Shown one piece after another: positions 25,774 to 33,720 of a stretch of DNA of 50,769 bases (position 1 is its first letter; every line of letters starts with the position of its first letter). Below the pieces are notes generated by a model. That model did no database searches. It was not told the DNA's origin and worked only from the letters and a program-made list of their open reading frames with translations. The translations under genes were made by a program, and so were the position numbers. Source of the stretch: Dyella_B sp035486915 (GTDB taxonomy: Bacteria > Pseudomonadota > Gammaproteobacteria > Xanthomonadales > Rhodanobacteraceae); assembly GCF_035486915.1 (NCBI RefSeq), contig NZ_DATHMR010000077.1, forward strand, positions 1 through 50,769. The letters run 5' to 3'.

Positions 25774-26895
25774 CTAAAATTTGAGACCGGGCGAGCAAGC
25801 TTCGCGCTCGCTTCCCCATGGATTGCCAACATTGACGCAGTTATCGAGATGCCAACTGGCTGCGCCTATGACACCGTGTCGATCGTGGTCAATGACACGG
25901 ATCGGGATCTTTTGCAGAAACGGACGCACCACTCCTTTGTCGAGAAACCGCTCGACAAACGGGCTTTGCCGCATGAAGTCGACCATGCTGGAAAGAAAAC
26001 CACCGGCCAAATAGATGCCACCGGTGGCGCCGTAGAGCATGGCGAGATCTGCCGTAAAAGATCCGAGCCAACCACAAAACAAGGCGAGCGCCTCACGCGC
26101 AACGTCATCGTCATCAGCCAGTGCAGCGCACGTAATGGCGGCAGGTTCGGCAAGAGACGGATAGCGGTCTCGTATGGCACATAGCGCAATATAGAGACGA
26201 TGCAGCCCCGGACCGGAAAGCACCGTCTCATAGGAAACATGACTATCGGCTTGGGCCAATTGCGCAAGCACTTGCTGCTCGATGCCAACGCGGGCCGCCA
26301 GTTGAGTATGGCCAGCCTCCGTGGTCATGACGCGCGGTGGCGCACCGGGAAACCATACGGCCGCCCCCAATCCAGTGCCTGGACCAACCACGACAATGGG
26401 GCCGTTTTCCGGTGTAGCCGCGATCGGAGCCTTGAGCATCGTTGCTTTATGGCCGGGCACACGCCCTACGGCATACGCGAGCGCTTCGAGATCATTGAGG
26501 AACGTGACGCTCTCAAAACCCAATGCCTCTTTCATCGCCTGAGGCATGACTCGCCACGCGAGATTCTTGTTGATCACAGAACCCGCGTGCATGTAGCCGG
26601 CGCATGCAAGCACCAGTTCGCGAGGCTGTACGCCAATTTCCTCGCAGAAGCAGCGAACGATGTCCTCCAGATGCGGATGATCGCTACAACGATACATACG
26701 ATAGGCAAGGATCTCCGACCTGCCCCCTTGGGCAACCGGTGCGATGAGCCCGAGGCGCGCATGGGTACCACCGACGTCGGCTGCAAGAAATCCCCGGTCG
26801 CGGATGTCGACGGACACACCTATCTGAGTCGCAGCCACGTTCGCCTGGGCATCGTCCAACGGACCTGAGGACGTGGACGCCGTCATCTCAGTCAT
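25774..26895 (-). CDS. Glucokinase-family sugar kinase (Glk2)
   Basis: 373 residues from the ATG at 26895 (GGGAT 8 nt upstream; longer in-frame starts lack a ribosome site). The family motifs are FLAADVGGTHARLG, FLNDLEALAY, GPGTGLGAA, EAGHTQLA and YGATGGIYLAGGFLSSMV. It is clearly paralogous to Glk1, including the unusual extended N-terminus, whose sequence is not conserved. It heads operon B. Substrate could be glucose or GlcNAc. The gene diverges from the fucose catabolic operon across a 335-nt region holding the promoters of both. Confidence 0.88.
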   Translation of the reverse strand: MTEMTASTSSGPLDDAQANVAATQIGVSVDIRDRGFLAADVGGTHARLGLIAPVAQGGRSEILAYRMYRCSDHPHLEDIVRCFCEEIGVQPRELVLACAGYMHAGSVINKNLAWRVMPQAMKEALGFESVTFLNDLEALAYAVGRVPGHKATMLKAPIAATPENGPIVVVGPGTGLGAAVWFPGAPPRVMTTEAGHTQLAARVGIEQQVLAQLAQADSHVSYETVLSGPGLHRLYIALCAIRDRYPSLAEPAAITCAALADDDDVAREALALFCGWLGSFTADLAMLYGATGGIYLAGGFLSSMVDFMRQSPFVERFLDKGVVRPFLQKIPIRVIDHDRHGVIGAASWHLDNCVNVGNPWGSEREACSPGLKF

Positions 26896-26989
26896 AACGC
26901 GGCATCCCATAGTGGAAGCGGGATTCGCCGAACTTTTCCATGGGAAACGGCATCTGCGCGGCCCCTGCCTGCTGCGAACCAAAAACAGT

Positions 26990-27006
26990 CCTAGCCGGTG
27001 GCTAGG
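26990..27006 (-). promoter_or_regulatory. Terminator-like hairpin in the glk2 leader
   Basis: Perfect 7-bp stem CCTAGCC (26990-26996) with GGCTAGG (27000-27006) and a 3-nt loop. On the minus strand it is followed by ACTGTTTTTGG. It lies between the candidate promoter and the glk2 start, so it could attenuate transcription. Confidence 0.4.
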
Positions 27007-27009
27007 GCA

Positions 27010-27037
27010 TATTCATTAGCAAAACAACTATTCATAT
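27010..27037. promoter_or_regulatory. Direct repeat TATTCAT in the glk2 promoter region
   Basis: TATTCAT occurs at 27010-27016 and 27029-27035, about two helical turns apart, just downstream of the candidate -10. The second copy, read on the minus strand as ATATGAATA (27037-27029), resembles the AAATATGAA element of the glk1 and fucP/iclR regions. Confidence 0.4.
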
Positions 27038-27039
27038 AT

Positions 27040-27068
27040 GTTTTAGATCGTGGGAAATCGAATTGCAA
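27040..27068 (-). promoter_or_regulatory. Candidate promoter of operon B (glk2)
   Basis: On the minus strand, -35 TTGCAA (27068-27063), a 17-nt spacer, -10 TAAAAC (27045-27040). Spacing is the same as at 22558-22586, and CGATCTAAA around the -10 is shared. It lies about 145 nt upstream of the glk2 ATG. Confidence 0.5.
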
Positions 27069-27230
27069 CCCTTTTTTTCGTCCCGTCATCCTGTCCCTTT
27101 CGAACACCTATAAATTTGATGTTTATATGTACACAGGCGAATAGATGCGCGATCATGCGCGGAAAGGTCATAGCAAGCAGCGGGAAACCCCGTTCTACGG
27201 CGGTTTCTCCCTAGCCACCCTGAGGTTGGA

Positions 27231-28259
27231 ATGACGCAAGTGACAACCAGGTCGGTTCCAGACACCGCCAGAGATCAGCGGATGCCCTGGCTACGTTCGC
27301 CTTTGTCATTTGGAGGCGCCCCGATCGGCAACCTTTACGAACCCGTGGACGATGCTGGAGCCGCCGCCGCGATTGCGCGGGCCTGGCAACAAGGCATACG
27401 GCACTTCGATACGGCGCCCTACTACGGCTACGGCTTGAGCGAGAGCCGGCTAGGCAACGTGCTAAGCGGTCTAACGCGCGACAGTTATACGCTGTCGACC
27501 AAGGTCGGCCGCACGATCGAAACGGATCATCGTCAGACGCGTCACGAAGATGGTTTCATCGTCGATGGTCGACGCGCTCATTTCGATTACAGCCGGGACG
27601 GCATCATGCGCTCGGTCGAAGCCAGCCTGAGCCGGCTGCGCACCGATCATATCGATGTCCTCTTGCTACACGACATCGGTGCCCAAACCCATGTAGTAAA
27701 CCATGCCGATGTGCTGCGTCAGGCATTGGATGAAGCATTGCCTACGATGGCGGAATTGCGCGCACAACGCGTGTGCGACGCGATCGGTATCGGCGTTAAC
27801 GAAGAGGCAGTGTGTCTCGAAGTGATGCCACGGTTCCCGCTGGACGCCATCATGTTGGCCGGACGCTACACACTGTTTGAGCAACAGCACAGCGAAGGCG
27901 TAATGGCGCAAGCGCAAGCGCGCGGTGTAGCGATCCTTGCCGCAGGCCCCTATAACTCGGGGCTGTTAGGTGGAACAGGCGGACCGGGGAGTTTCTACAA
28001 CTACGCTCCCGCTGACGATGCCATTCTCGAAAGAGCCCGACGCTTCTACGAGATCCTTGCCCTCTCTCACACCGAGGTCGGTGCGGCAGCCTTGCAATTT
28101 CCGTTGGCGCATCCCGCCGTTCTGAGCGTTGTTTGTGGATTGCGTTCCGTTGCAGAGGTCGATAGCGCCACTGCGCGCATGCAAGCCAGTGTTCCCCCTG
28201 ACGCATGGCGCGCATTGCGCGAGGCAGGCTTATTACAGGTTGGCATTCCCACGCCATGA
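27231..28259 (+). CDS. L-fucose dehydrogenase (aldo/keto reductase family)
   Basis: A 342-residue aldo/keto reductase. The catalytic tetrad is readable: Asp and Tyr in FDTAPYYGYG, Lys in STKVG and His in LLLHD. It belongs to the D-threo-aldose/L-fucose dehydrogenase and pyridoxal dehydrogenase branch. It would oxidise L-fucose to L-fucono-lactone with NAD(P)+, the first step of the non-phosphorylative pathway. The start is preceded by GAGGTTGGA. It is first of six same-strand genes and overlaps the next by ATGA (28256-28259). Assignment to fucose rests on the complete set of downstream enzymes. Confidence 0.88.
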   Translation: MTQVTTRSVPDTARDQRMPWLRSPLSFGGAPIGNLYEPVDDAGAAAAIARAWQQGIRHFDTAPYYGYGLSESRLGNVLSGLTRDSYTLSTKVGRTIETDHRQTRHEDGFIVDGRRAHFDYSRDGIMRSVEASLSRLRTDHIDVLLLHDIGAQTHVVNHADVLRQALDEALPTMAELRAQRVCDAIGIGVNEEAVCLEVMPRFPLDAIMLAGRYTLFEQQHSEGVMAQAQARGVAILAAGPYNSGLLGGTGGPGSFYNYAPADDAILERARRFYEILALSHTEVGAAALQFPLAHPAVLSVVCGLRSVAEVDSATARMQASVPPDAWRALREAGLLQVGIPTP

Positions 28260-29131
28260 TCATCGTCGATGCTCATCAGCACTATTGGCAGCCGTCGCGT
28301 GGCGACTATGGCTGGCTGGCGCATGCCCCTATAGCGTTGCAGCAGGCTTTTCTGCCGGCTGATCTTTGTGCCCAACGAGAAGCGGCAGGCGTCACGTTCA
28401 GCGTACTCGTGCAAGCGGCGCCGACTGAGGAAGAAACGCGCTATCTATTCGAATTGGCGCGCACCGATGAGGCTGTCGTCGGCGTCGTTGGCTGGGTTGA
28501 CCTGGAGGCCGATGACGTGGGTGCCCGCATCGATGCCCTGCTTCGTGACGGCGGAGGCTTGCTACGTGGATTGCGCCCGATGGCGCAGGACATCGCCGAC
28601 CCCGATTGGTTAGCCAGGCCATCACTCGATCGCGCCTTCGATTGCATACAGGACTGCGGCCTGGCTTTTGACGCATTAGTCGGAATGCCGCAGCTGCCTG
28701 CGCTCTGTCGCCGCCTACTCCGGAATCCACAACTGAGTGTTGTGCTCGATCACGCAGGCAAGCCGGCCATTGCCGACGGACGATTCGATCAGTGGACAAG
28801 CTGGATCGATGAGTTAGCACAACATCCGCAGCTTCACTGCAAGCTATCGGGTCTGCTCACACTGCTCGGCGAGCCTATCCATGAAGATGCGATAGAGCCT
28901 TACGTCGCCGATCTTTTTTCGCACTTCGGGCCGGAACGCCTGATGTGGGGCAGCGATTGGCCGGTGCTCACCACACATGCTGATTTTGGCCATTGGTTGC
29001 GTGTCGCCGTGATGTTGACCGAGCGCTACGCACCGGGCTCGCAAGCAGATGTCTTCGCCGCCAACGCGGTGCGTTTTTATGCACTGGACGTCGACTTACC
29101 TGTTCCAGACCTTGTAGGAGCACCACCATGA
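28256..29131 (+). CDS. L-fucono-1,5-lactonase (amidohydrolase 2 family)
   Basis: A 291-residue metal-dependent amidohydrolase beginning MIIVDAHQHYW; the HxH metal motif is at residues 6-8. Later landmarks are VLDHAGKP and LMWGSDWPV with the metal-binding Asp. It hydrolyses L-fuconolactone to L-fuconate. The start is the ATG that overlaps the dehydrogenase stop (ATGA), giving direct coupling; a longer frame starting at 28205 lies inside the upstream gene and is rejected. Family members act on fuconolactone and related sugar lactones. Confidence 0.88.
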   Translation: MIIVDAHQHYWQPSRGDYGWLAHAPIALQQAFLPADLCAQREAAGVTFSVLVQAAPTEEETRYLFELARTDEAVVGVVGWVDLEADDVGARIDALLRDGGGLLRGLRPMAQDIADPDWLARPSLDRAFDCIQDCGLAFDALVGMPQLPALCRRLLRNPQLSVVLDHAGKPAIADGRFDQWTSWIDELAQHPQLHCKLSGLLTLLGEPIHEDAIEPYVADLFSHFGPERLMWGSDWPVLTTHADFGHWLRVAVMLTERYAPGSQADVFAANAVRFYALDVDLPVPDLVGAPP

Positions 29132-29181
29132 CTTTATTCGTTGCATCGCTTTGCATCCGATATCGAGGGGATGCCGCATGA
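29128..29181 (+). other. 17-codon mini-ORF bridging lactonase and dehydrogenase genes
   Basis: The ATG at 29128 overlaps the lactonase stop as ATGA. The frame reads MTLFVASLCIRYRGDAA and ends in a TGA overlapping the next ATG (29178) in the same ATGA manner. It may simply carry ribosomes across the gap or be a chance frame. No homologue is known to me. Confidence 0.3.
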
Positions 29182-29924
29182 GTGAACGTTTGCACGGTAA
29201 GCACGCGCTGGTCACAGCGGCAGGCGCCGGCATCGGTCGCGCAACGGCACTTGCCTTCGCGCATGCCGGTGCCACGGTGCTGGCTACCGATATCGACAGC
29301 AGCGCACTTGACAGTTTGGCGGCGGAGCACCCCGCACTATCCACCCAGTTACTGGATGTCACCCACGCGGAAAGCATCCAGACGCTGATAAGTTCATCGG
29401 GCCCCTTCGATGTGCTGTTCAACTGTGCCGGCTACGTGCATGCGGGAAGCATCCTGGATACCGACGATGCGAGTTGGCACCGCTCATTCACCATCAACGT
29501 TGACAGCATGTTCCATTTATGCAAGGCAGTGCTTCCCAGCATGCTTGAGCGCGGCAAGGGCAGCATTATCAACATGGCATCGGTTGCCTCCAGCATCAAA
29601 GGCGTACCCAACCGATTTGCTTATGGCGCCACGAAAGCCGCCGTGATCGGTCTGACCCGCTCGATCGCCGCGGATTTCGTTGCGCGTGGCGTGCGCTGCA
29701 ACGCGATCTGTCCCGGCACCGTAAAAACCCCATCACTGGCGCAGCGTGTGCGCGCGCTTGGCGGCGACGAGGCCACCAACTGGCGAAGCTTCACCGAACG
29801 TCAACCGATGGGACGCCTGGGCGAGCCTGAAGAAATTGCCGCACTCGCGCTGTATCTCGCATCCGATGAATCCGCCTTCACGACCGGCACCATCCACGTT
29901 GTGGATGGCGGCTGGTCCAACTGA
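29178..29924 (+). CDS. 2-keto-3-deoxy-L-fuconate dehydrogenase (SDR family)
   Basis: A 248-residue short-chain dehydrogenase. The cofactor motif is TAAGAGIGR (about 14-22), NCAG is present, and the catalytic Ser-Tyr-Lys set is SVASS, then YGATK. It oxidises 2-keto-3-deoxy-L-fuconate to the 2,4-diketo acid with NAD+. The ATG at 29178 follows GAGGGGA at 7-nt spacing. It is the fourth enzymatic step though third in gene order. The assignment follows from SDR architecture plus its place between fuconolactonase and diketo-acid hydrolase. Confidence 0.85.
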   Translation: MSERLHGKHALVTAAGAGIGRATALAFAHAGATVLATDIDSSALDSLAAEHPALSTQLLDVTHAESIQTLISSSGPFDVLFNCAGYVHAGSILDTDDASWHRSFTINVDSMFHLCKAVLPSMLERGKGSIINMASVASSIKGVPNRFAYGATKAAVIGLTRSIAADFVARGVRCNAICPGTVKTPSLAQRVRALGGDEATNWRSFTERQPMGRLGEPEEIAALALYLASDESAFTTGTIHVVDGGWSN

Positions 29925-29941
29925 GCGCAAGGAGCGCATCT

Positions 29942-30805
29942 ATGAAATTGATACGTTACGGTGCCCTCGGTGAGGAAAAGCCCGGACTCATCGACGAAGC
30001 GGGCACGCTTCGCGATCTCTCATCCGTCATCAACGATGTCGACGCAAAGGCGCTTGGCCGCGATGGCCTCGCACGCATCGCGGCCATCGATCCAAAGACA
30101 CTGCCAACCGTGGCCGGCCAACCACGCTTCGGCGTGCCGCTGGCGCATGTCAGCAAGATGATCTGCGTCGGCATGAACTACGCCGAACATGCTGCGGAAA
30201 CCAACGCACAAGTTCCCGAACTGCCGGTGATTTTCATGAAAGCCACCAGCGCAATCACGGGCCCCCACGATGACGTCGTCATTCCGCAAGGTTCCAACAA
30301 GACCGACTGGGAAGTGGAGCTTGGCGTTGTCATCGGCGAAACGGCTCGCAGTGTGACGGTCGAGAACGCACTGTCGCATGTCGCCGGCTATCTCGTGGTG
30401 AATGACTTGTCCGAGCGCGCGTTCCAATTCGATCACGGCGGTCAATGGGTCAAAGGCAAGAGCTGCGACACATTCGGACCGCTCGGCCCATGGCTGGTAA
30501 CCACCGATGAAATTACCGATCCGCAAAATCTCCATCTTTGGCTGGAGGTCAATGGGCACCGATATCAAAATGGGCATACGCGCACGATGATTTTCAACGT
30601 GGCAAAACTGGTAAGCCACATCAGCCGTTACATGACGCTGCTGCCTGGCGATGTCATCAGCACTGGCACGCCCTCCGGCGTGGGTCTTGGACAAAAGCCT
30701 CCCATCTATCTTCGCCCGGGCGATGTGATCGAACTGGGCATCGATGGGCTTGGCCGACAGCGACAGCAAGTTCGCGCACATGTCGCTGACGAACACGCGG
30801 CATGA
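29942..30805 (+). CDS. 2,4-diketo-3-deoxy-L-fuconate hydrolase (FAH family)
   Basis: A 287-residue fumarylacetoacetate-hydrolase-fold enzyme. The metal site includes Glu residues in TDWEVELGVVIG with an acidic residue further on, and the C-terminal ISTGTPSGVGLG loop is diagnostic. It cleaves the 2,4-diketo-3-deoxy acid to pyruvate and L-lactate, the last step of the pathway. AAGGAG lies 7 nt before the ATG. It sits 17 nt after the dehydrogenase stop and 43 nt before the dehydratase. Confidence 0.88.
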   Translation: MKLIRYGALGEEKPGLIDEAGTLRDLSSVINDVDAKALGRDGLARIAAIDPKTLPTVAGQPRFGVPLAHVSKMICVGMNYAEHAAETNAQVPELPVIFMKATSAITGPHDDVVIPQGSNKTDWEVELGVVIGETARSVTVENALSHVAGYLVVNDLSERAFQFDHGGQWVKGKSCDTFGPLGPWLVTTDEITDPQNLHLWLEVNGHRYQNGHTRTMIFNVAKLVSHISRYMTLLPGDVISTGTPSGVGLGQKPPIYLRPGDVIELGIDGLGRQRQQVRAHVADEHAA

Positions 30806-30848
30806 ATGCGACGAACTTGCGCACCTCTTACTCAAGGAAGGTCATTGC

Positions 30849-32168
30849 ATGACAAAGATCACGGCATTGGATACCTACGATGTCCGCTTTCCGACCTCCC
30901 GTGAGTTAGACGGCTCGGATGCCATGAATCCCGATCCGGACTATTCGGCCGCCTACCTTGTTCTGCGCACCGATCAACCCGGTGTGGAGGGTTACGGCTT
31001 TGCGTTCACCATCGGTCGCGGCAACGATGTGCAGAAAGTCGCTATCGACGCGCTGGCTCACCATGTGTTGGGGCTTAACCTCAACGACGTAATCGGCGAC
31101 CTGGGCGGATTCGCCCAGCGTCTGGTTGGCGATTCCCAGCTGCGTTGGCTCGGTCCTGAAAAGGGCGTGATGCACATGGCCATCGGCGCAGTGATCAATG
31201 CAGCCTGGGATCTCGCTGCACGGCTTGCTGGTAAACCGCTATGGCGCTTCATCGCCGACATGACGCCCGAGCAATTGGTCGCGACGATCGATTTCCGTTA
31301 TCTCACCGACGCGCTCACGCCCGACGAAGCGCTGACCATGCTGCATACCGCCAAGGTCAGCAAACCGCAGCGCGTCGAAAAATTGCTTGCCGAAGGCTAT
31401 CCGGCCTACACCACTTCGCCAGGCTGGTTGGGTTACACGGACGAAAAAATGCAGCGACTCGCACGCGAGGCCGTCGCAGCGGGTTTTCGTACCATCAAGC
31501 TCAAGGTCGGCATGAATGTGGAAGACGACGTGCGGCGTTGCCGCCTTGCACGCCAAACCGTTGGGCCCGACATAGCCATTGCTATCGACGCCAACCAGCG
31601 TTGGGACGTACCGGACGCCATCGCGTGGCTGCGGCGCCTATCGGATGTACACATTGCCTGGGCGGAGGAGCCGACCAGTCCGGACGATATCCTCGGCCAT
31701 GCTGCCATCCGCCGCGCTGTCGCGCCGGTGCCGATTTCAACCGGCGAACACACGCACAATCGCGTCATGTTCAAGCAGCTGTTCCAAGCCGGTGCGGTCG
31801 ACCTCGTGCAGATCGACGCGGCCCGCGTCGGTGGTGTCAACGAGAATCTGGCCATTCTTCTGCTAGCTGCAAAATTCGGCGTGCGCGTATTTCCGCACGC
31901 CGGTGGCGTGGGTCTATGCGAGTTGGTACAGCATCTTGCGATGGCGGACTTTGTTGCGATCAGCGGAAAGAAGGACGATCGCGCGATCGAATTCGTCGAC
32001 CATCTGCACGAACATTTTGTCGATCCTGTCATCGTGCGCGATGGCTGTTACATAGCTCCTGAGTCGCCCGGCTTTTCCGCGCAAATGCATACGGGCACCT
32101 TGGCGCATTATCGTTACCCGGACGGTCCCGCATGGCGTGAACCGCCCAGTGTGGCCAGAGCACTATGA
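30849..32168 (+). CDS. fucD: L-fuconate dehydratase (enolase superfamily)
   Basis: A 439-residue enolase-superfamily enzyme. Active-site residues fall almost exactly where they are known in Xanthomonas campestris FucD (there K218, K220, D248, N250, E274, E301, H351). Here they are KLKVG (K217, K219), IDANQRW (D247, N249), AEEPTSP, STGEHTHN (E300) and FPHAGG (H350), one lower throughout. It dehydrates L-fuconate to 2-keto-3-deoxy-L-fuconate with Mg2+. The longer frame from 30744 overlaps the hydrolase and is rejected; AAGGAAGG precedes the ATG at 30849. It overlaps lldD by ATGA. Confidence 0.95.
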   Translation: MTKITALDTYDVRFPTSRELDGSDAMNPDPDYSAAYLVLRTDQPGVEGYGFAFTIGRGNDVQKVAIDALAHHVLGLNLNDVIGDLGGFAQRLVGDSQLRWLGPEKGVMHMAIGAVINAAWDLAARLAGKPLWRFIADMTPEQLVATIDFRYLTDALTPDEALTMLHTAKVSKPQRVEKLLAEGYPAYTTSPGWLGYTDEKMQRLAREAVAAGFRTIKLKVGMNVEDDVRRCRLARQTVGPDIAIAIDANQRWDVPDAIAWLRRLSDVHIAWAEEPTSPDDILGHAAIRRAVAPVPISTGEHTHNRVMFKQLFQAGAVDLVQIDAARVGGVNENLAILLLAAKFGVRVFPHAGGVGLCELVQHLAMADFVAISGKKDDRAIEFVDHLHEHFVDPVIVRDGCYIAPESPGFSAQMHTGTLAHYRYPDGPAWREPPSVARAL

Positions 32169-33316
32169 CCAGCCCCATCACCTGTGTTGCCGACTTACGA
32201 GAACTGGCGAAGCGCCGCGTACCGCGCGCCTTCTTCGAATACGCCGACCGCGGTTCCTACGAGGAAACCACGTTGCGGGCGAATCGCGCCGCGCTGGCAC
32301 AGATAAACCTGCGGCAACGGGTGATGCGTAACGTCGACAATCGCTCCCTGGCCACTGACATCGTCGGCCAGCCGGTATCGATGCCTTTGGCCATCGCTCC
32401 AACCGGTCTCACTGGGCTTCAACGCGGTGGCGGCGAAATCCTTGGTGCACGCGCTGCGGAGAAAGCCGGTATTCCGTTTTGCCTGAGTACCGTATCGATC
32501 TGCTCCATCGAACAAGTGCGTGACGCGGTCAAGACACCGTTCTGGTTTCAGGTCTACGTGATGCGCGATCGCGGTTTTACGCGCGAACTGATCGAGCGCG
32601 CGAAGGCCGCCGGTTGCACAGCACTGATGTTAACTGCGGACCTTACCGTGCAAGGTCAACGCCATCGCGAGATCAAGAACGGTTTGTCGGTACCACCTCG
32701 AATTACCCTGCATAACCTATTGGACATGCTCAGCAAGCCACGCTGGGCGTGGAGCATGTTGAATGCACCGAGCCGATCTTTCGGCAACTTGCGCGGGCGC
32801 ATCGAGAATACCGACAGCCTCACCACACTCGCGCAGTGGATCGCCAATCAGTTCGACCCGACGCTGACCTGGGACGACCTCGAATGGATCCGCGCATTAT
32901 GGCCCGGCAAGCTAATTATCAAAGGCATCCTTGATCCCGAAGACGCCCGTATCGCGGCAGATCATGCGGTCGATGCCATCGTTGTATCCAATCATGGCGG
33001 ACGCCAGCTGGACGGTGCGCCCGCCAGCATCGATGTGCTGCCATCCATCGTGCAAGCAGTTGGCGATCGATTGCAGGTACTGTTCGATGGCGGCATTCTC
33101 AGCGGTCAGGACTTGCTCAAGGCGCTGGCCTGCGGTGCGCACGCCGGGTTGATCGGCAAGGCATTCCTGTATGGATTGGGTGCTATGGGTGAGGCTGGCG
33201 TCACGCAAACTATTGAGCTTATCCGTCGCGAACTAAGCGTGAGCATGGCGTTGACCGGACAAACTGACGTGCGCAACATCGCCAAAGATGTGATCTGGCG
33301 TAATCACTGCACCTAA
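32165..33316 (+). CDS. lldD: L-lactate dehydrogenase, FMN-dependent
   Basis: A 383-residue alpha-hydroxy-acid oxidase. The FMN-binding TIM barrel has LAIAPTGL, FWFQVYV, LTADL and the catalytic VSNHGGRQLDG (His 277, Arg 280). It oxidises L-lactate to pyruvate at the membrane quinone pool. Coupling by a 4-nt ATGA overlap to the dehydratase puts it in the fucose operon, where it consumes the L-lactate made by the FAH-family hydrolase. It is followed by a bidirectional hairpin before the convergent mutarotase. Confidence 0.92.
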   Translation: MTSPITCVADLRELAKRRVPRAFFEYADRGSYEETTLRANRAALAQINLRQRVMRNVDNRSLATDIVGQPVSMPLAIAPTGLTGLQRGGGEILGARAAEKAGIPFCLSTVSICSIEQVRDAVKTPFWFQVYVMRDRGFTRELIERAKAAGCTALMLTADLTVQGQRHREIKNGLSVPPRITLHNLLDMLSKPRWAWSMLNAPSRSFGNLRGRIENTDSLTTLAQWIANQFDPTLTWDDLEWIRALWPGKLIIKGILDPEDARIAADHAVDAIVVSNHGGRQLDGAPASIDVLPSIVQAVGDRLQVLFDGGILSGQDLLKALACGAHAGLIGKAFLYGLGAMGEAGVTQTIELIRRELSVSMALTGQTDVRNIAKDVIWRNHCT

Positions 33317-33323
33317 ACGCCAT

Positions 33324-33343
33324 AGGCAGAGCTTGCGCTGCCT
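33324..33343. terminator. Bidirectional terminator between lldD and the mutarotase
   Basis: AGGCAGAGC (33324-33332) pairs with GCGCTGCCT (33335-33343) apart from one mismatch, in the 32-nt gap between converging stops. CTTGTT follows on the plus strand. Confidence 0.45.
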
Positions 33344-33348
33344 CTTGT

Positions 33349-33720
33349 TCAAATCTTCTTTGCAGAAAGGTCCGCACTGAGCGTTTCAGTCAACGAAAAA
33401 ATGCGCTTCATGGGCATCCACTTCTGCCCCGTCTCAGCCCACGGCAAACGCTGCTGATAACGATCCATCAACGCCTCCCACGCATGCGTCATCGGATCGT
33501 CTACATGACGCTTGGCCGACGCATCGTAGCCATGGGGCACCTGCACAACCATCACTAAGCGATTGCCGGTGCGAAAAATCTCCATCTCTTCGATGCCCGA
33601 CGTCTTGATCGACGCGGCGATCTCTGGCCACACATTTCCAGGTCGATGCAACCGCTCGTATTCGGCAATGGCAGCGTCATCGTCGCGCAGATCCAACGCA
33701 TAGTAGTGACGCGGCATCAT
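33349..33720 (-). CDS. L-rhamnose/L-fucose mutarotase family protein
   Basis: A 123-residue RhaM-type (DUF718) mutarotase with HYYALDLRDD, RPGNVWPEI and VMVVQVPH. It interconverts the anomers of a deoxysugar. In this context the sugar is probably L-fucose, as the gene overlaps fucP by ATGA. Two adjacent in-frame ATGs (33720, 33717) both fit the AAGGAG site. It ends 32 nt from the convergent lldD stop. Confidence 0.82.
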   Translation of the reverse strand: MMPRHYYALDLRDDDAAIAEYERLHRPGNVWPEIAASIKTSGIEEMEIFRTGNRLVMVVQVPHGYDASAKRHVDDPMTHAWEALMDRYQQRLPWAETGQKWMPMKRIFSLTETLSADLSAKKI

